Of a DNA stretch of 64,000 nucleotides, positions 12,101 through 27,100 are shown piece after piece. A model generated the notes under the pieces. That model searched no databases. It was not told the DNA's origin and saw nothing but the letters and a program-made list of their open reading frames with translations. Origin of the DNA: Dioscorea cayenensis subsp. rotundata (Eukaryota; Streptophyta; Magnoliopsida; Dioscoreales; Dioscoreaceae); assembly GCF_009730915.1 (NCBI RefSeq), contig NC_052484.1:2756054-2820053 (forward strand), read 5' to 3'. Both the position numbers and the translations under genes were made by a program. The number at the start of each line of letters is the position of its first letter. The stretch's first letter is position 1.

Positions 12101-15100
12101 ATCCCATCATATCTTTTGTATCATCACATGTTCATTACCTTTTCAGATTTTATCTTGACTGTTATTTTTTTCCTTGAGCAAATTGATACTGACCATTGTT
12201 ATTGTTGTTAAATTTATGTCCATATGTTAGAACAGTTGGGGTGCAGGATATTCTTTACTTGATTGATCCACAATTAAATACTTTTACATTTGACAGGCAG
12301 CTCTTCGTTTAGCTCAACTTGATAGGTTGACAGAACGTTTATCCCGCCATGTTATGGAGCATCATGAAGAAATGGGTATGCTATTTATATATAGGAAGAA
12401 TTCTTGTTGATCAGATTTACCATTTGAAGTTCCAAATACTTGTTAATAGATATATGAATGATCATTATTTTGGGTGGAGTGTATTTAAACTTAATGATAC
12501 TAGTAAGCTGGAAATTTTGTTTCTTTTTAGTAACATGCTATGGTTTTGTTTAAGCTATTATGATTTCGTATCATATTTAATTTTGCAATATAGTCAAATT
12601 TTGAATACTAAATTTGAAGTTTATACTTGCTCAATCGCTCTTTTGCAACCCATGTATTTGAGTCATGTCCTGAATTTAGGCTTCTGTTATTGGGAGTATA
12701 ATAATATTAGCTAAGTGAGGCCTATTTGAATTCTAATAGTAGCAGCCAAGCAAAGCTTTTAGTTGCTCAATCACTCTTTTGCAACTCATATATTTGAGTC
12801 ATGTCCTCAAGTCAGGCTTCTGTTTTTGGGAGTTTAAAAGTATTAGCAAAGTGTGGTCTACCTGAATTCTAAAAGTATTAGCCAAGCAAAGTTTTTAATT
12901 TCTCAATCTCTTTAATGATATGTATGTCATTTATAAGTGGATGGCATTGTTGCTCAATAAATCTCCCTTATTTGTTGCCAAAGGAAGATTAATCTGTAGC
13001 ATTGAGACCAGGCAATGTGAAGAGAAACTTTAGTTTTCATTCTCATACCTGTTTCAAAGCCAACTGTGGGTCCCTATAGGTTTGTAGTTCAAGTTTTATT
13101 TGCTAGCAATTATATTTCAAAATTGGCCTAAAATCTTGAGATACGTCAGTGTTACAGTTGAATTGGATCAAGAATGCTTTGTGTTATATATTTGAATCTA
13201 GTGGTAAACCTAGCTTGTTTGTTGGTCATTCATTTATTGGCATCATCATTGGGTACATATAGGTCGAAAGTTTTAAGGCAACTTGGATTATCTTATTATG
13301 AATGAAGCTCCCTTTGTTTCAGAGTTTTCTTTGTTTATCTTCATGTGTTGAGTCTGAGGTTGATTGTAGAGAAGAAGACGGTGCTTTATTCTTGTCCCTA
13401 GAATGATTGCAGTATTTATTCATGGTTATGTAGCTGTTATTGTTTGGTGAACTTTTGATGTGAAGAACAAAGTGTTTACAAAATTTACTTTTCCTTATTG
13501 CAAATGTAGAATAACATCAGAATTATCTGGTGCTATAGAGAGATTCAACTGCTGTAATTTGCATCTAATATGTAAAAGTTGCTTGATTGAGGTTTAACTT
13601 TTTGCTATAGTGCAGGGCTACTGGTTTTGCTGAGATCTGAGCCTAAGTTTAATAGTTTTCTTAATTTGAATCTCTTTTTTGGTTATGCCTTCATGTTCAT
13701 ACTTGGAGTTTTTTACCAAACCTGTCTTTAAGCATTATTGTATTATCAAGTTCTCATTTTCAATTTGAATATTTTTTTGGTCACTGAATTACTTATTTCA
13801 TGCCATTTCATATGTCTCATTTCTGTATTAAGATAGAGCTCCCAACTCCTAAGAGTTTTATTGCCCTTTGCATTTGTCTTTATTTGTGAAAACTATGCCC
13901 TGATTTTCTTCTTGAATTCACATTTAACTGCAATAGCTTTACTTTTCTATGGTGAAAATTGGGTTAAAAACACAGCCTGTGAATTTCTTCTTCTTTTTCT
14001 GTACCAGTGAAAGGGATGCAGTTAGTGACAGAATTGGAACAAGATCTGAAAGTTGCAAGCGTCATTTGCATGGTAAGGTGCAAACTGAATGACACTAAAC
14101 AATAATTCCTAGTTACATTTATTCTTTCATAAATGTCTGTTTGAACTTCTCTTGTTTGTGCTTTTGTTTAACCTTTTCTATTAATATTTATCCTAGTAAA
14201 TTTGAATGGTTATCCTTTTTCTTTCACAGAATGGGCGAAGACACATAGTCTCTTCAATGAATGAGGTCTCTAGAGACCTTGTTGTGAATTCTTATTCCAA
14301 GAAGAAACAAGCTTTATTGGTAATATTTTGTTGTAACTGTTTTCTTTATGCTTTCCTATTTAACAATAACATTTTTTTTTGGCTATTATGATGCATGCTA
14401 AAAAGTACAGTTGTAATGATATCCATGACTTGCTTATGGAAATATTATAATTGTGCACATTATTATAGTTTTAAGTGTTACAGTGAGTTTCTAATACTAG
14501 CTTAATTTGAAGGCGGATAACGGTTGGACCTTCATTGTCAATAGAGAGTGAATTGCAATATGTAAAACATAAATGACTTTTGGAAGGTTTAACTTAGATA
14601 TGGTTATTGTGGAACTCTAAATTTCTAGACACTCTTCCTAGTGAGAAAGATCATTGCCTGATTTCATTTTATTGATGCGAGTGAAGATGGCAACAACTTT
14701 TGTGTCATGTTTTTTTGGGAGTTAACCCTATCTTAAATTAGCAACCAAGCAGAATAACTTTGAATAAGAATAAATTTTTTTTTTTATAATTTTTTTATGA
14801 ATTAGAATAATATAATCACAATTTGTTGTTAACCAGACCATTAATTGTGTGTTGAATAACTTTCAATTAGTATTTAGCTATTCAAAACTCATAGTCTTTG
14901 GAATAACTTGTGATAAATGTTTTCACAAACTCATTCCAAAGATCGTTTTCTAACATCCCAATTTGTTCCAACACAAACAAAACTCCTGCTGATTTGTATT
15001 CAAGTTTAGCTCTCTATGGACTGCCCTTGCATTCTTTCATGATGTAAGATGTGGTATTCTTTCATTCTGCATCGTTTCATTGAGCTATTTAGAAATGTCC

Positions 15101-18100
15101 TATTATTGAAATCCCATCAACCAAGATCAGGATCACCTGCTCCCTGGGATCTCATTAGAACCTGTTCTTGGCAGCACATGCTTGTGAAGCTCGAGGTTGA
15201 CTTGATTTTGCCTACTGTCAAATGTACCGCAATCACTTTTGTTTTGTTGTTTCTGTTTCTGCTTTGCGTATATTAGTAAAACTACTTAAATGATCTAAAA
15301 CTTCTACAATTTTAACAGGATATGCTTCCAATTCTAGGCGAGCTTCGCCATGCAGTGGATATGCAAATGGAACTTGAAGCTCTTGTTGAAAAGGAAAACT
15401 TCTTCCGGGTTGGTTTTTGATATTTTCCGTTATCTGTTGGTTTGCCTTAGTAATATGAATATTAGCTTTAGAACAAAAGATAAAGCTTACCATGCATCAT
15501 CATTTCTTGCTTTCCTTCTTGCTCACCTCTCATAGTTTTTAGGCATTTCAAGTATTATCAGAATATTTGCAAGTTCTGGATAGTTATTCCCAGTTGTCTG
15601 CAATTCAAGAAATGGGCCGCGGTGTAGAGGTGAGTTTTCCAGGTCAAATGCTTAAAAATTGTTTGGAATTGCATTGTCGTAATGTATTTGTCACATATAA
15701 GAATTTCATTCTAAAAGCTAAAGATGTGATTTTCGTTATGATTTTTCATTTCTTTGTGTTGGCTTTTTATTCTGTTGTTTATAGGCTTGGCTTGCCAGAA
15801 CATTACAAAAGCTAGATGCACTTTTATTAGGAGTTTGCCAGGAGTTCAAGGAGGAAAGATACGTAACTGTCAGTATTCCATCTGAGTAGTAATGTTCACC
15901 ATTCATTTTTTGCCTCGAATTTCTGATACTTAATAAACTGTATCGACTTTGAATATGTTGTTTATCACTCTGGTTCTTTGAATGAAAAATCATTTTGTAT
16001 GAAAATATTGAAAGTCACTTGTATCACTAGGAATTCCCTTTGATAATCTTTTTATTCGTTCTGAATTTTCAGCTTCAGTTATTTGTGTACCAAAGTTGAG
16101 AGTCTATTACTTTTTGTAGGCAGTTGATGCTTATGCCCTAATAGGGGATGTTAGTGGTCTTGCTGAAAAGATACAGAGCTTCTTCATGCAGGAAGTTCTA
16201 TCTCAAACACATTCTGTGCTGAAGGACATTGTACATGAGGTAGTTTGGCATGTAGCCAGTCATCTATTAGAAGTATCACATACTAGTAAAGTAAATTTTT
16301 TCTGCAATATGCATTGTTCATTTGACTTCTTTGTTAAATATTTAGTCTTGCTCAATATTGGCAAATATATTTTATTATGGTCGGAAAGCTTATATGATGA
16401 AAGTCTTGTTCCTGAAATATATTTGTTAGGATTAATGTCTTACTGAATCAATAGTTTTTGCATAATTTTTGGGAGAATAGAGTGTTTTGTGGGTTATTTA
16501 TTTTATTTTATTTTTGATGTTGAGATCTTTGCATCAATGGAATCCAAAAATACCATGTGGTAACAAATTAATAATGCTTCACTTAGATGGGGTTCAAAGT
16601 TTCCATTTTCACCCAATTTTAAAAGCTCTTTTGTTGCAATTCTGAAATAGTGTTAATTGGGTATACATTTGGGCTAAGGGCTTTTTAATTAATTAATTAA
16701 TTAATTTTTAAACTTCCTGTGCTTGGTTCATTTCTTTTTGTTACCACTTATTTGAATAATTGGGTCCAGGAACCTATGTTTCTTCTTAGCACCTGTTCCT
16801 ATGAATTTCTTCTTTTGCATGCATGCATGCATGCTAGAATTTTTGTCTCTGAAATTTCTAAATATCTAGTTGATGTTGCAGGAAATTGCAAATAATGCTC
16901 AGAGAAATAGGTGCGTTTACCATGACTTGGGGGCTTCCTCCTTTTGCGATGCATTTCCATTCTTAGAAAACCTTTGAAAGAGTAATCTTTGGTTATGGTT
17001 TCTGGTTTTTTTTTCTCTCATCGACTATAAACTGCTTTCCACATCATTTTTGAAACATTGCTATGATTCTTCAATGCTTTTAATGACATATATGGCGGCT
17101 CTCCATTGTCAAAAGCTAAATGCTTTCATTGTTATTGGGATTCCAATCTAAGCTTTCTTCCATGCTTGTGTATTGTATATTTCTCTCTCTTGCTCAGCAA
17201 TGTCTATCATGTGTAGGAGTGGACTTCTGAAATAATAGAAATATAATCAGAAATGTTCAGAATATTGAGGTCATCTTATTGTATCTTGTTTGTTTCACAG
17301 ATCATTTTTGTATGGGTTCTGCATTGGAATAATAACGGGAATCTCCTGGACCTCCTTTCTTATCGGAAACTTTTGTTGTTTAGATGTTATTGATGAATTT
17401 TTGTTTAGATTTGTGAACAGGAGACCTTCTCCACCCCCACGCCCACCACAAACACCTCCACCCCACCCACCCATGGTCCCAAAACTAAAAGCAACCACAC
17501 ACGCACAAAGTAAACAAAAGCAAAAATTATAAAGTTAATCCTCAATTTCTGTCTTTTTTCTTGCCTCTCTTCTGAACATGTTGCTGGCATAGATCAATAC
17601 CCTTTAGTTGTTGATGTTATTCGTTTTTGGATTATGCTACCCATTATGCTATACAATGTGTGTTTATTGAATATTGTGTTATATTTTTCTATATTTGCTT
17701 GCTTGCTTTACATAGTGTTTATCTGCACACTTATGTCTGTTACAATATCTTTCATGCCATATCAATTCTCGAATTTAAGGTGTAAATGTTGGTTCTTATT
17801 CAATTATTTGTTCTATCAGTATAATTTGTGTGATTGCTTCAGTTGATTGTCTATGACTGATGTAGGTTGAATTGGTGAAAATGCTGTGCTTACAATTCAC
17901 ATGAAAATTGATATATGACAAAATTTAGTTGTCTTTGTTCCAGATTTACCTATAGTGATCTTTGCGTCCAAATACCTGAATCTAAATTCCGCCAGTGTTT
18001 GTTAAAAACTCTGGATGTCTTGTTTAGATTGATGTGCTCGTATCATGCAATCATGTGCTTTCATCCAGAGAAAATGGTGAGTGAATAACTTTTACATTTA

Positions 18101-21100
18101 TTCCTACTGGAGCAAATGTGTTTGATATTTGATTTTGTTTATTTTCTTCATGTTCCTACAAATACTGATGTCTTCAAGAACTGAAATTTAGGACTTTTCT
18201 GAATGTGTAATAATAAATCATGGGGAAGTGTTATCTATGTCCATAGTCTCTCAAGTGATTTCATTTTCAGACTGGACAACCTGAAATTGGAAAGCTATAT
18301 TTGCATGCTTTGTTTTCAACATGAAATGAAGAAACACCTATTTTGAATTAATTTGTATGCCATTTGGCTTGTAATTGCTAATGAATCTTAGTATCTTACT
18401 AAGGTGGCTAGGCAATGCTTAGTAGGTGTTTTTATTACCTAGGAATTTGTGATTTAAGTACAATTTATGAGTGTTTGACCACTATTAGATAATTTAAAAT
18501 TTAATTCTATTAAAAAAAAAAATCAATCAAGCACAAAACATGCTTTAAAAGTCGAACGTAGTTAATCGTTTTTGAAAAATATGCATGATCAATAGTTTTG
18601 TTTAACTGGTGTATATGAACGCTAAATAAATTTCATCATTTAAAAATGTCATCTTCTTTTGTAGTGGATGACTGAAATAATTTTTTGAATATTCTTTGTG
18701 GGTGCATGGACTTAATTTATTTTTCCTATTTTAGGGATCTTAGTTTTTTCCTTGGAATGTTTTTGGCTTCTTAATTTTTCTTCTAATTCTTAAAATCTCG
18801 AATTCTGGATAACACCATAAGCTTTAATTAAAATGTGATGTAGACTTATATTTATGGTTTCTAAGATGTGGTTACTTCCATATTTAATTTTATTTCATTG
18901 AGAGTTAAAATTGAGATATCCTCACCTGCCCATTTTGGAGATAGCATGTATGACAATTATTTTGTCAGGATTTCATTTTAGATGCATCCAAATTATAACT
19001 TCTGATCTAAGTACTTTTTTCTTTTTACTTTTCCTATTTATGTCAGGAAGATCTGAAAAAGTTAAACAATGAGGACGATAGGAGCTATCAGGCTCATTAT
19101 GCAAATGAAGAAATTAATGACCGAATAAGAGAGGGTGAATTTTCTTCATGTTCTAGTCAAAACTTGGAAGCTGAACCATCATCAGAAGATATCAATCGGT
19201 CAAATGATTTATGTGATGGCAATATGACTGATAATATGGGCTCCACATGCTTAAATTCTCAGACATCTCTTTATGCAACTGATGTTGATACTGCTACAAC
19301 GAGTGTTGATTCACCATTCAATCTGCTGAGAAAAGATGCCACTGCATTTGTTGCACAAACATTACAGAGAGGGAGAAAAAATTTATGGCAACTTACGACC
19401 AGTCGTGTTTCTGTCTTGCTCTCGTGCTCTGCTGTTTCATCCACTAGCACTTACCAGTTCTTGAGGAACTATGAAGATCTTAATGTATTTGTTTTGGCTG
19501 GTGAAGCATTCTGTGGAGTTGAAGCATCTGAATTCAGGCATCGATTGAAAATTGTCTGTGAAAATTATGTGGCAGCCTTCCATAAACAAAATATATACGT
19601 ATGTCATAACCAATTATCACCATTCAGCCTTTTCTTTTCTTCCTCGTGATTTTATCATTGGGTTTCTTTGGTTATTTAATGTTTTTTTCTGGTATACATG
19701 ATTTTTATGCCTATGCATTTTGTTTAAATAATCTTTTTGTAGATTCCGGTTTGCTGCTCTTTTGAAGCTAATATTGTCTTAGTCAAATCAGCATATGCTA
19801 ATTTAGAGCATCTTTTTTCCCCCTTTAAACCTCGGTTGTGTTTTATATCCAATCAATTCGTTTGCATCTCTCTGACATTGTTATACAGTTCTGAGTGCCA
19901 TTTTGATTCTGTGGAATATATTTATTTGAATCTAATTATATAGTCAATTTTGAAATTCCTTTGAATTGTGTTTCATCTCTATTCTGCAATTCTTCTCCAC
20001 TGATCTATGACTATTTGCATTCTCATGATGCTTGTTAAGTTCTGAATACAATGATACTGCATGTTGTCATGCTGTATTTAGTATGTTTTTGGTCAATACA
20101 TGCTATGTCAATCTGCATGCTAATTTTGTTATTAAAATATTCTAAAATACTATGAAATAGGAAATTACCTGCTTCCTTGATTCATTTACAATATTTTAAA
20201 ATACTATTATTACTGATGTTCTTCTTCTGTTCTGTTTTATCTGATGATCACTTAGCTAATAATATAGGTCAGGCATTGCTTTGTTAGGTGCTTTGATGCT
20301 GTGAAGCCAATGCGTGCCACTTGGTTTAAAATGCAGATAGATTTGCATTGAATTGAGCACACACTTCTTTATGTGAGGTTCATTTTTTAATTTATAGATG
20401 TTATTAATGGAAAGTTATTCAATCTATTTGTTCCTGGCAGGCTCTTAAAATGGTTCTGGAGAAGGAGAATTGGGTGAAAATGCCTGCAGAAGCATTGCAA
20501 TTGATTAATTTGGCTGGTCTTACTGGTGATGGCGCTGCCTTGATTGCGCCTTCTGGTGGTGATTCTCTGACAAGATCGATGCTACGCTCGAAGGATCTGA
20601 GTCAGCCTGTTGTAAATGCCAAACAGAAGGATGGATTTTCTTATTGGCTTAATGTTGAAAGTCCATTTTCCCATAAGGTGACATCAAACTCCCAGGAGTC
20701 ACCAACTGCACACATATTGCTAAATGGATCGCCAGATGCAAGTTTAAGTGATAGAAACATTGTTGATTTTGTAAATCATGATAGAACTTCAGCAAAACAC
20801 AATCAGAGAAATCAAATGAATGGTGGTGTTTCTGTTTTGGAAGATGAAGATGAAGATCTTCTTGCTGACTTTATTGATGAAGACAGTCAGATGCCTAGTA
20901 GGATCTCAAAATCTTTGCATCCAAAAAATAATGCAGCAAAGTTAAATGATGAGGAAATTACTGCACAAACTGGGTCCTCACTTTGTTTATTAAGGTACAG
21001 CTCATCTTTTTTTAAAGTAATATTTGTGTATAATAATGTCATTGTTCTTATTAGCCTCCCTCTCCCAGATTGATGGACAAGTATGCCCGGCTTATGCAGA

Positions 21101-24100
21101 AATTAGAAATTGTCAATATTGAGTTCTTCAAGGTAATATGTGTTCTCTGGTATATTGTGATTTTTCTTTCTTTGAACTATCTTGTGAAACTTTTATGAAA
21201 TTCTCCAGTTTGTTTATCATGCTGTGGAATATTGCAGGGCATTTTTCAGTTGTTTGGCATCTTCTACCATTTCGTGTTTGAAGCATTTGGTCAGCGGGAC
21301 ATAAATCAATCAGGAAATCTATCTTGTAAGGAAGAAGTAGTTTGGAGTTACCTTTAGCTGCCTTGTGTTAGGAGATGTCATTTGTCTGTGGTTGATTTGT
21401 TCACAACCGAAAACTCATACTTCTTACTTTCAGCTCGGCTTAAGATAGCTATATCCAAAATTATGCAAGAGTGCGATCAGTGGATCAGACCTCAGCATTC
21501 TCCTACTGCTTCCTCATCTTCAATGAATACTCCATTCACACAGATGGATGTGATGCCAACTATCCCTTCTAGCACAATATATGGTCATGCACCGAATACT
21601 TTGTTTGGCTTGAAGGTAATCAACTCTATTTTTTAATTTTTGTGCTTATAGGACAGTAATTTTCCCTTGAAAAGTTCTCGTTCCTTGTCTTCTCACATGC
21701 TTCTCTTCTTACTCTTTTAGTATTTGACTGATCATGCTGATCGCATGTGGAGTAGTTTGGTGATATTGACTCTGAGATTTCTGTCTCATACCAGATTATG
21801 TTTTAAATGGAATTATCACATAGCTGCTGTTTAGCATATCTAGGCTGTTTTTCTTATCCTGTGGCGTGCATTAAGGTGGATGATGTTATGCCACAATATA
21901 GGAAGTTGCATTGGAGCTGTGGAATTATTCTGCAGTTCAGTCGCAATGTGTCTATGAGTAGTTTTACTTTCAAGTGCAAGGCCAGTAACTTGGCTTTTGT
22001 TTTAGCTTAGGCAGGACTATTTGACCATGCAGATGTTTTGTATTTCAGCTTGTCTTGGTTTACGTCATCTTATTCCTTTTTGTTTTTACTGCATGCAATT
22101 TTTTCACATGAATGAATGCCTCATAGTCAAAGAAGACATTATCAATATTGAGTTCTTCAAGATCTTCAACATCTTGATCTTTAGAATGCTGTGGATGGAT
22201 CAAAGCCTTAAGACCATCAACATAATTGTACTGCTCAAACTTTAACCTTCTCAGCAAATTGGCTGTCAGACAATGCTCCAGAGGCGGGTGAATCTTTTGG
22301 TATCCCAAGCTTTTCTTGTTACCTTAGTTCATATGCCACAAGCATTATCCCTGTGTTGTGTGGACAATTTTTACAAACTAATTTGCCAAGGACTCTGGTT
22401 TCAAGTTTTCCCATACCTTCAGAAATGAATGGTATGGCTAAATATCTAGTCTCAGTTGATAGAGTCTGCTTTTCCCTTTTTAATTTTCTTATGCATACAT
22501 TATATTGAATATATATCTTTTTTTTTTCTAAATGGGGCATGTAGTAATGTTTGTTTGTTGCCTGATGCCTAGCTAATATTTATAGAATGTTGATTGAAAA
22601 TCTGACTTTATTTTGCTTTGTTACTAATTTACAAATTTTGTATATGTTGCAGGAGAGATGTGCTGCTGCTGAGACTATATCCCTTGTTGCTCGCTTATTG
22701 CATAGATCAAGAGCTCATCTCCAGTCAATGCTTGTACAGCATAGTACAAATTTGGTTGAAGATTTCTTTGGATTGCTGGTATTTTTTTTTCTTCTCTTTT
22801 TCTTTACTTCTTTTTAAGCTTTTTAGGATAGATTTGGTATCAGTTACCTGACATACATTAAGGAGGTGATATTTGAGTCTAAGTACATAAGCTATGGAGG
22901 ATATTTCTATGTTATTTTTTTGTTTCAGGTGGATTCTGTTCCAGATTTGGTTGAGCACATTCATAGAACCACGGCACGAATGCTTCTCCATATTAATGGG
23001 TAGAATAGTTATTCCTCCAAATGGATTATGTTTATATTATTTTCTTTCTTTTATAAGTATGAGCTTTATACTGTGATTTCTTTCGCAAAACTCATATTTG
23101 GTTTAATGTTGATACTAATATTTTATTCTCAAAATTTTGATCCTTTGTGCTACCTATTATGTCTCTGTGAGATTATCATTATTTTAAGGTGCTGTAACAT
23201 GTTCTCCGAAATCGTGTTTGTAATTCTGTCTAGCCATTTGCTTTTGGATAGTATAACTTTTATGCATCTTGGCACAATTGATGTCTTTGAAAGTACAAAT
23301 AATGTGGCCTTCCATCAATCTAGATTCTTGAAGGATGTTGGCTTCATACCCTATGTTCACTCAAATATCTGCTGACCTGTCAATTCTTGAGTTCTGTCCC
23401 ACCCACATAGACTTCGTCTGTTATGAGTTCTTTCTTATGGATTTAACAACATTTTTTGTTGTGTCATGACAGTAATGCTGCTTGTCATTTTAGTTTCAAG
23501 CTATTGGATGTGAACTTTTACCGAATAAAAAATAGTTCAAAATTGTACACTCATGTTCGGCCCTACCCTTCCCAGCATTTCAAGTGATTGACATATATTT
23601 TGGTCAAACAATGATATCCTGTTGCATTTCTAGTGCCTTCATTGCTTCAAGTGAAAGGTATAATAGGGACCTCAATGTCATTGGTAGATCCCATTCACAT
23701 TGCCTTCAGGGGATTTCTTTTTAACTGGCTATAAGAGGTCCTGTTCATTGCTTCAAGTGCAATAACCTTAAAGCTTTATCACGAATAAAATTTGACAAAT
23801 CAAAGACCATAAAACACTGGTTTTTGATCTTCTGTGGAAGTAAGCAGTTAGATTCTGTTTTAAATTAAAAATTAAGTTAGCCTCATAAGTTGTCAAACAA
23901 CTCTAGCTGTAAGTCTCTTTTAGTCTTCTCAATTAATTCAATGTCCCTAGCAAAATTCGGCAGCTTTGCTCCATAAAAGGCATGTATCATATTGAAAATT
24001 GTCATCCGTTACTCTAAAATACCAATGATGTAATATTTCTGGAGTGATCCCCAACTCTAAATTATTTGAAACCTCTTGTAGGCTATGCTCAAATTTATTT

Positions 24101-27100
24101 CTTTGTTTTCCTAAATATATTGAGTGTCTTGCATAGTGGGATGTGAGATTTTTAAAAACACCAGGAAGTAGCCTAAATTTCTTGTCTGGTTTGAAACTAT
24201 AAAAAGACACTGTACTTTACAAGTGACACAACTCACCTTCATGTTTTCTTGATGTTAATTCTTTTTGAGTTCCTGTTCAAACCACTTCTGATGATTCTAT
24301 CATGATGCATTTTTTCAATCATTTTCTTTTGATTTTTTGGAAAAAATATTTGCAATTGTCTTTGAAATCCATCCGAGTCTTCAAAATTCATAGGTACAGT
24401 GAAGGGTGTAATACTTACCTTGACTATTGTTAATACTGATTAAAATCGACCTTCTCAGCGTCAATATCGATATTTAGTAGTCTCTGAAGCTCACCCTTGT
24501 TGTCTTCCTTGCAGACTGTTATAAGGGGTTCGGTCAAGTCCTCTTATGCTAGCTTTTCATTGCTCATCATATGGTTGGCTATACAATCCATCATAAATGC
24601 TTCTTACGTCAGATTATACTTAGTTTTCCTTTGTCAGATTATACTTAGTTTTCCTTTACCAGAAACACGCCTCTCCATGTGTTGGTTGTGTGACATCTAT
24701 TTCTCTGGAAGTTAGAACTAAGAAACTTGCCCTGAAGCTAGGTGCACTTGAGGCACAAGGCCCCCTAGGCTCCAGCCTAAATAGTAATACCTCGTCGCCT
24801 TAAAGGCACACGACATTAAAGAGTTGCCCTAAGCCATGCGCCTTAGTAAAGTGCAGCCTTTTTCAATTTTTAAGAGCTGGACAAATATAAGTCATTAGAT
24901 GACTACCAAATTAAATCTCAACGGTTCAAAACAAAAAGGTTTATTTATTTATTTATTTATTTTTGTCTTTAAGAGCTATATAAATATGAACCATTGGAGA
25001 TGAGGAGTCAGATTTGAAGAAGAATATTAAGATGAGAGGATGAATAGGAGAATGAATGGGAGAATAGTGATGAAGAAAATGATGGAGCTGTTGAACTTGC
25101 TAGCAATTAGGATCTCTTGACATAATAGTATTTCCTAGTAGTAGTAGTTCGTGATTTTCATCCTACGTTGATAATTTGCTATTTCTTTTTATCCAACTTT
25201 GAACTTTAAACTTTAATATTTCTTATTTTATGAAATTTAGTATATATTATGAATTCTATAAATTTTTTAAGTATTTTAAATTGTTTTGCGCCTTGCTTGG
25301 GAAAGTTGTGTGCCTGAGCTTTGCGCCTTGTGCCTAGGTGATTTGAACCCCTATTGCCTTAATGCACCTTGAGCTTTTAATAACTATGCCTGAAGCTTAA
25401 TATCTCATGTGGGAAGTACTTGGATAAGGGATGTGCTAGGATTTGGAGACACAAGAAAGAATAAAGAGCTAAGAAAATGGAAGAGATAGAATGGAATTGA
25501 AACCGTTTTTCAGGGAAACCATAGGTTAACTGAACTTGGATATGTCTGGGGTTTAAATGCAATCTTTATGTACTTAGTTTTTATTTCTGTTAGTTTTTAT
25601 TTCAAAATTTAGCAGATAGCTCTCACTAATCACTGTTTAATTGGTGTGTTTTTTGCGTATTGTCTGGTTGAAGCCTACAGTTGAGTCCCAATGCAATATC
25701 AGAACCACCTGACAAGAAGCTTCTGCATGTAGTTCAAAATGGATTGCTAGGATTGTCTTTTGTTCATTTGTTTTGCATGTTTGATAGAATTGACAAGTAA
25801 TGTTTTCTTTAGGTACGTGGATAAGATCTCTAATGCTAAGTGGGAGATCAAAGAGCTTGGATTGGAACATAATGGGTAAGTTCTATTGTCATGTACTTCA
25901 CTGACTGAAAGAGTTATCTAACCTGAGCATTTTGTCTTAATTAGTAACCCTGTTACTGGTATTGCTTTCATTACTCCGTTTACTTGTTAGTTCATGTTAT
26001 TTCTTATTTTTCGCACAATACACGCTATGAAAGTTGTTTAGTGAAGTCTTTGTATATATACTAGAAAGCATGTGTAGTATTTATTATATGATGAATAGAA
26101 CTTCTCACTCGTATGCTGTAAAATCTTTTCCAAATTCAAGAGTCGAATCATCCTTGTTTAAATTGGTAATTTATGATGGAAATTTGGAACAATTGAGATT
26201 TATTTTTTTGTGATTTTTGAGACAAGTTATTTAGATGTTTAACATGGTATTTACATTGATAAATTTCAAGGGTAATTGATGCTAACTGCTCTCTTATTAT
26301 TTATTTTATCATGCCAATAGATATGTTGATTTATTGTTGGGAGAGTACAAGCATTACAAAACAATGTTGGCACATGGTGGAATTTCTAAGGAGGTAGCAT
26401 TATATATACCTCTAAAATTATCTTATATCATCTCCTTCATCTGTAAATTATTTCAGTCATTAAGATGCCTTATTTCTGTTGTGCCTGGTTTCTTTCACTT
26501 GATTTTGATGTTCTTTATTATTAGTTTTATTATCTAGTTTATTTTAGAGCCAGATAAGGTTTCTTGGGGCATCCTGTAGAGAGACGCAGCATTTTTTAAA
26601 AATATTCTAACCCTACTTTCCTTATCGAGATGGTCTTTTTTTTGTGCTGATTTTGGTGTAAGTTGTATCCTCAACTTCAGAATGAAAGATGCATTTGTGG
26701 GAATAAACTACCTTGTTGCCTTTTTGGCTTGGGGTACTTCTTTAACTAAACAATTTGGGATAAGTTATAAACTAATTTTATACAAATTTAATTTTTCAAA
26801 TGAATAAATTTAATTAATTATTTTTTTGAAAAACTTGTTATCATTAAAAAATGTATTATTTATTAGAAACAGTAAATTTTTATTTTTAAAATATTTATAT
26901 TTTATTAGTATTAATTAAGTCAAATTTTAGTCAGCTCAAATAAAAGTTTTTCGTCCAACTCAATATTTGAAAAAAAAATTCCCATAATCCCACACCCTTT
27001 ATCTTTTAACTATATAACCCCATGTAAGTCATTATTTTGAGTGTTCAAGGTTGTGATTAAGAATGTTAGGTTTTTTTCCCTTTGATGTTCATGGTATTAT

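Noticed and set aside
22319..22540. Minus-strand frame of 73 codons in VPS50 intron 17
   Set aside because: Lys-rich, AT-driven composition without any motif and no continuity with the neighbouring frame.
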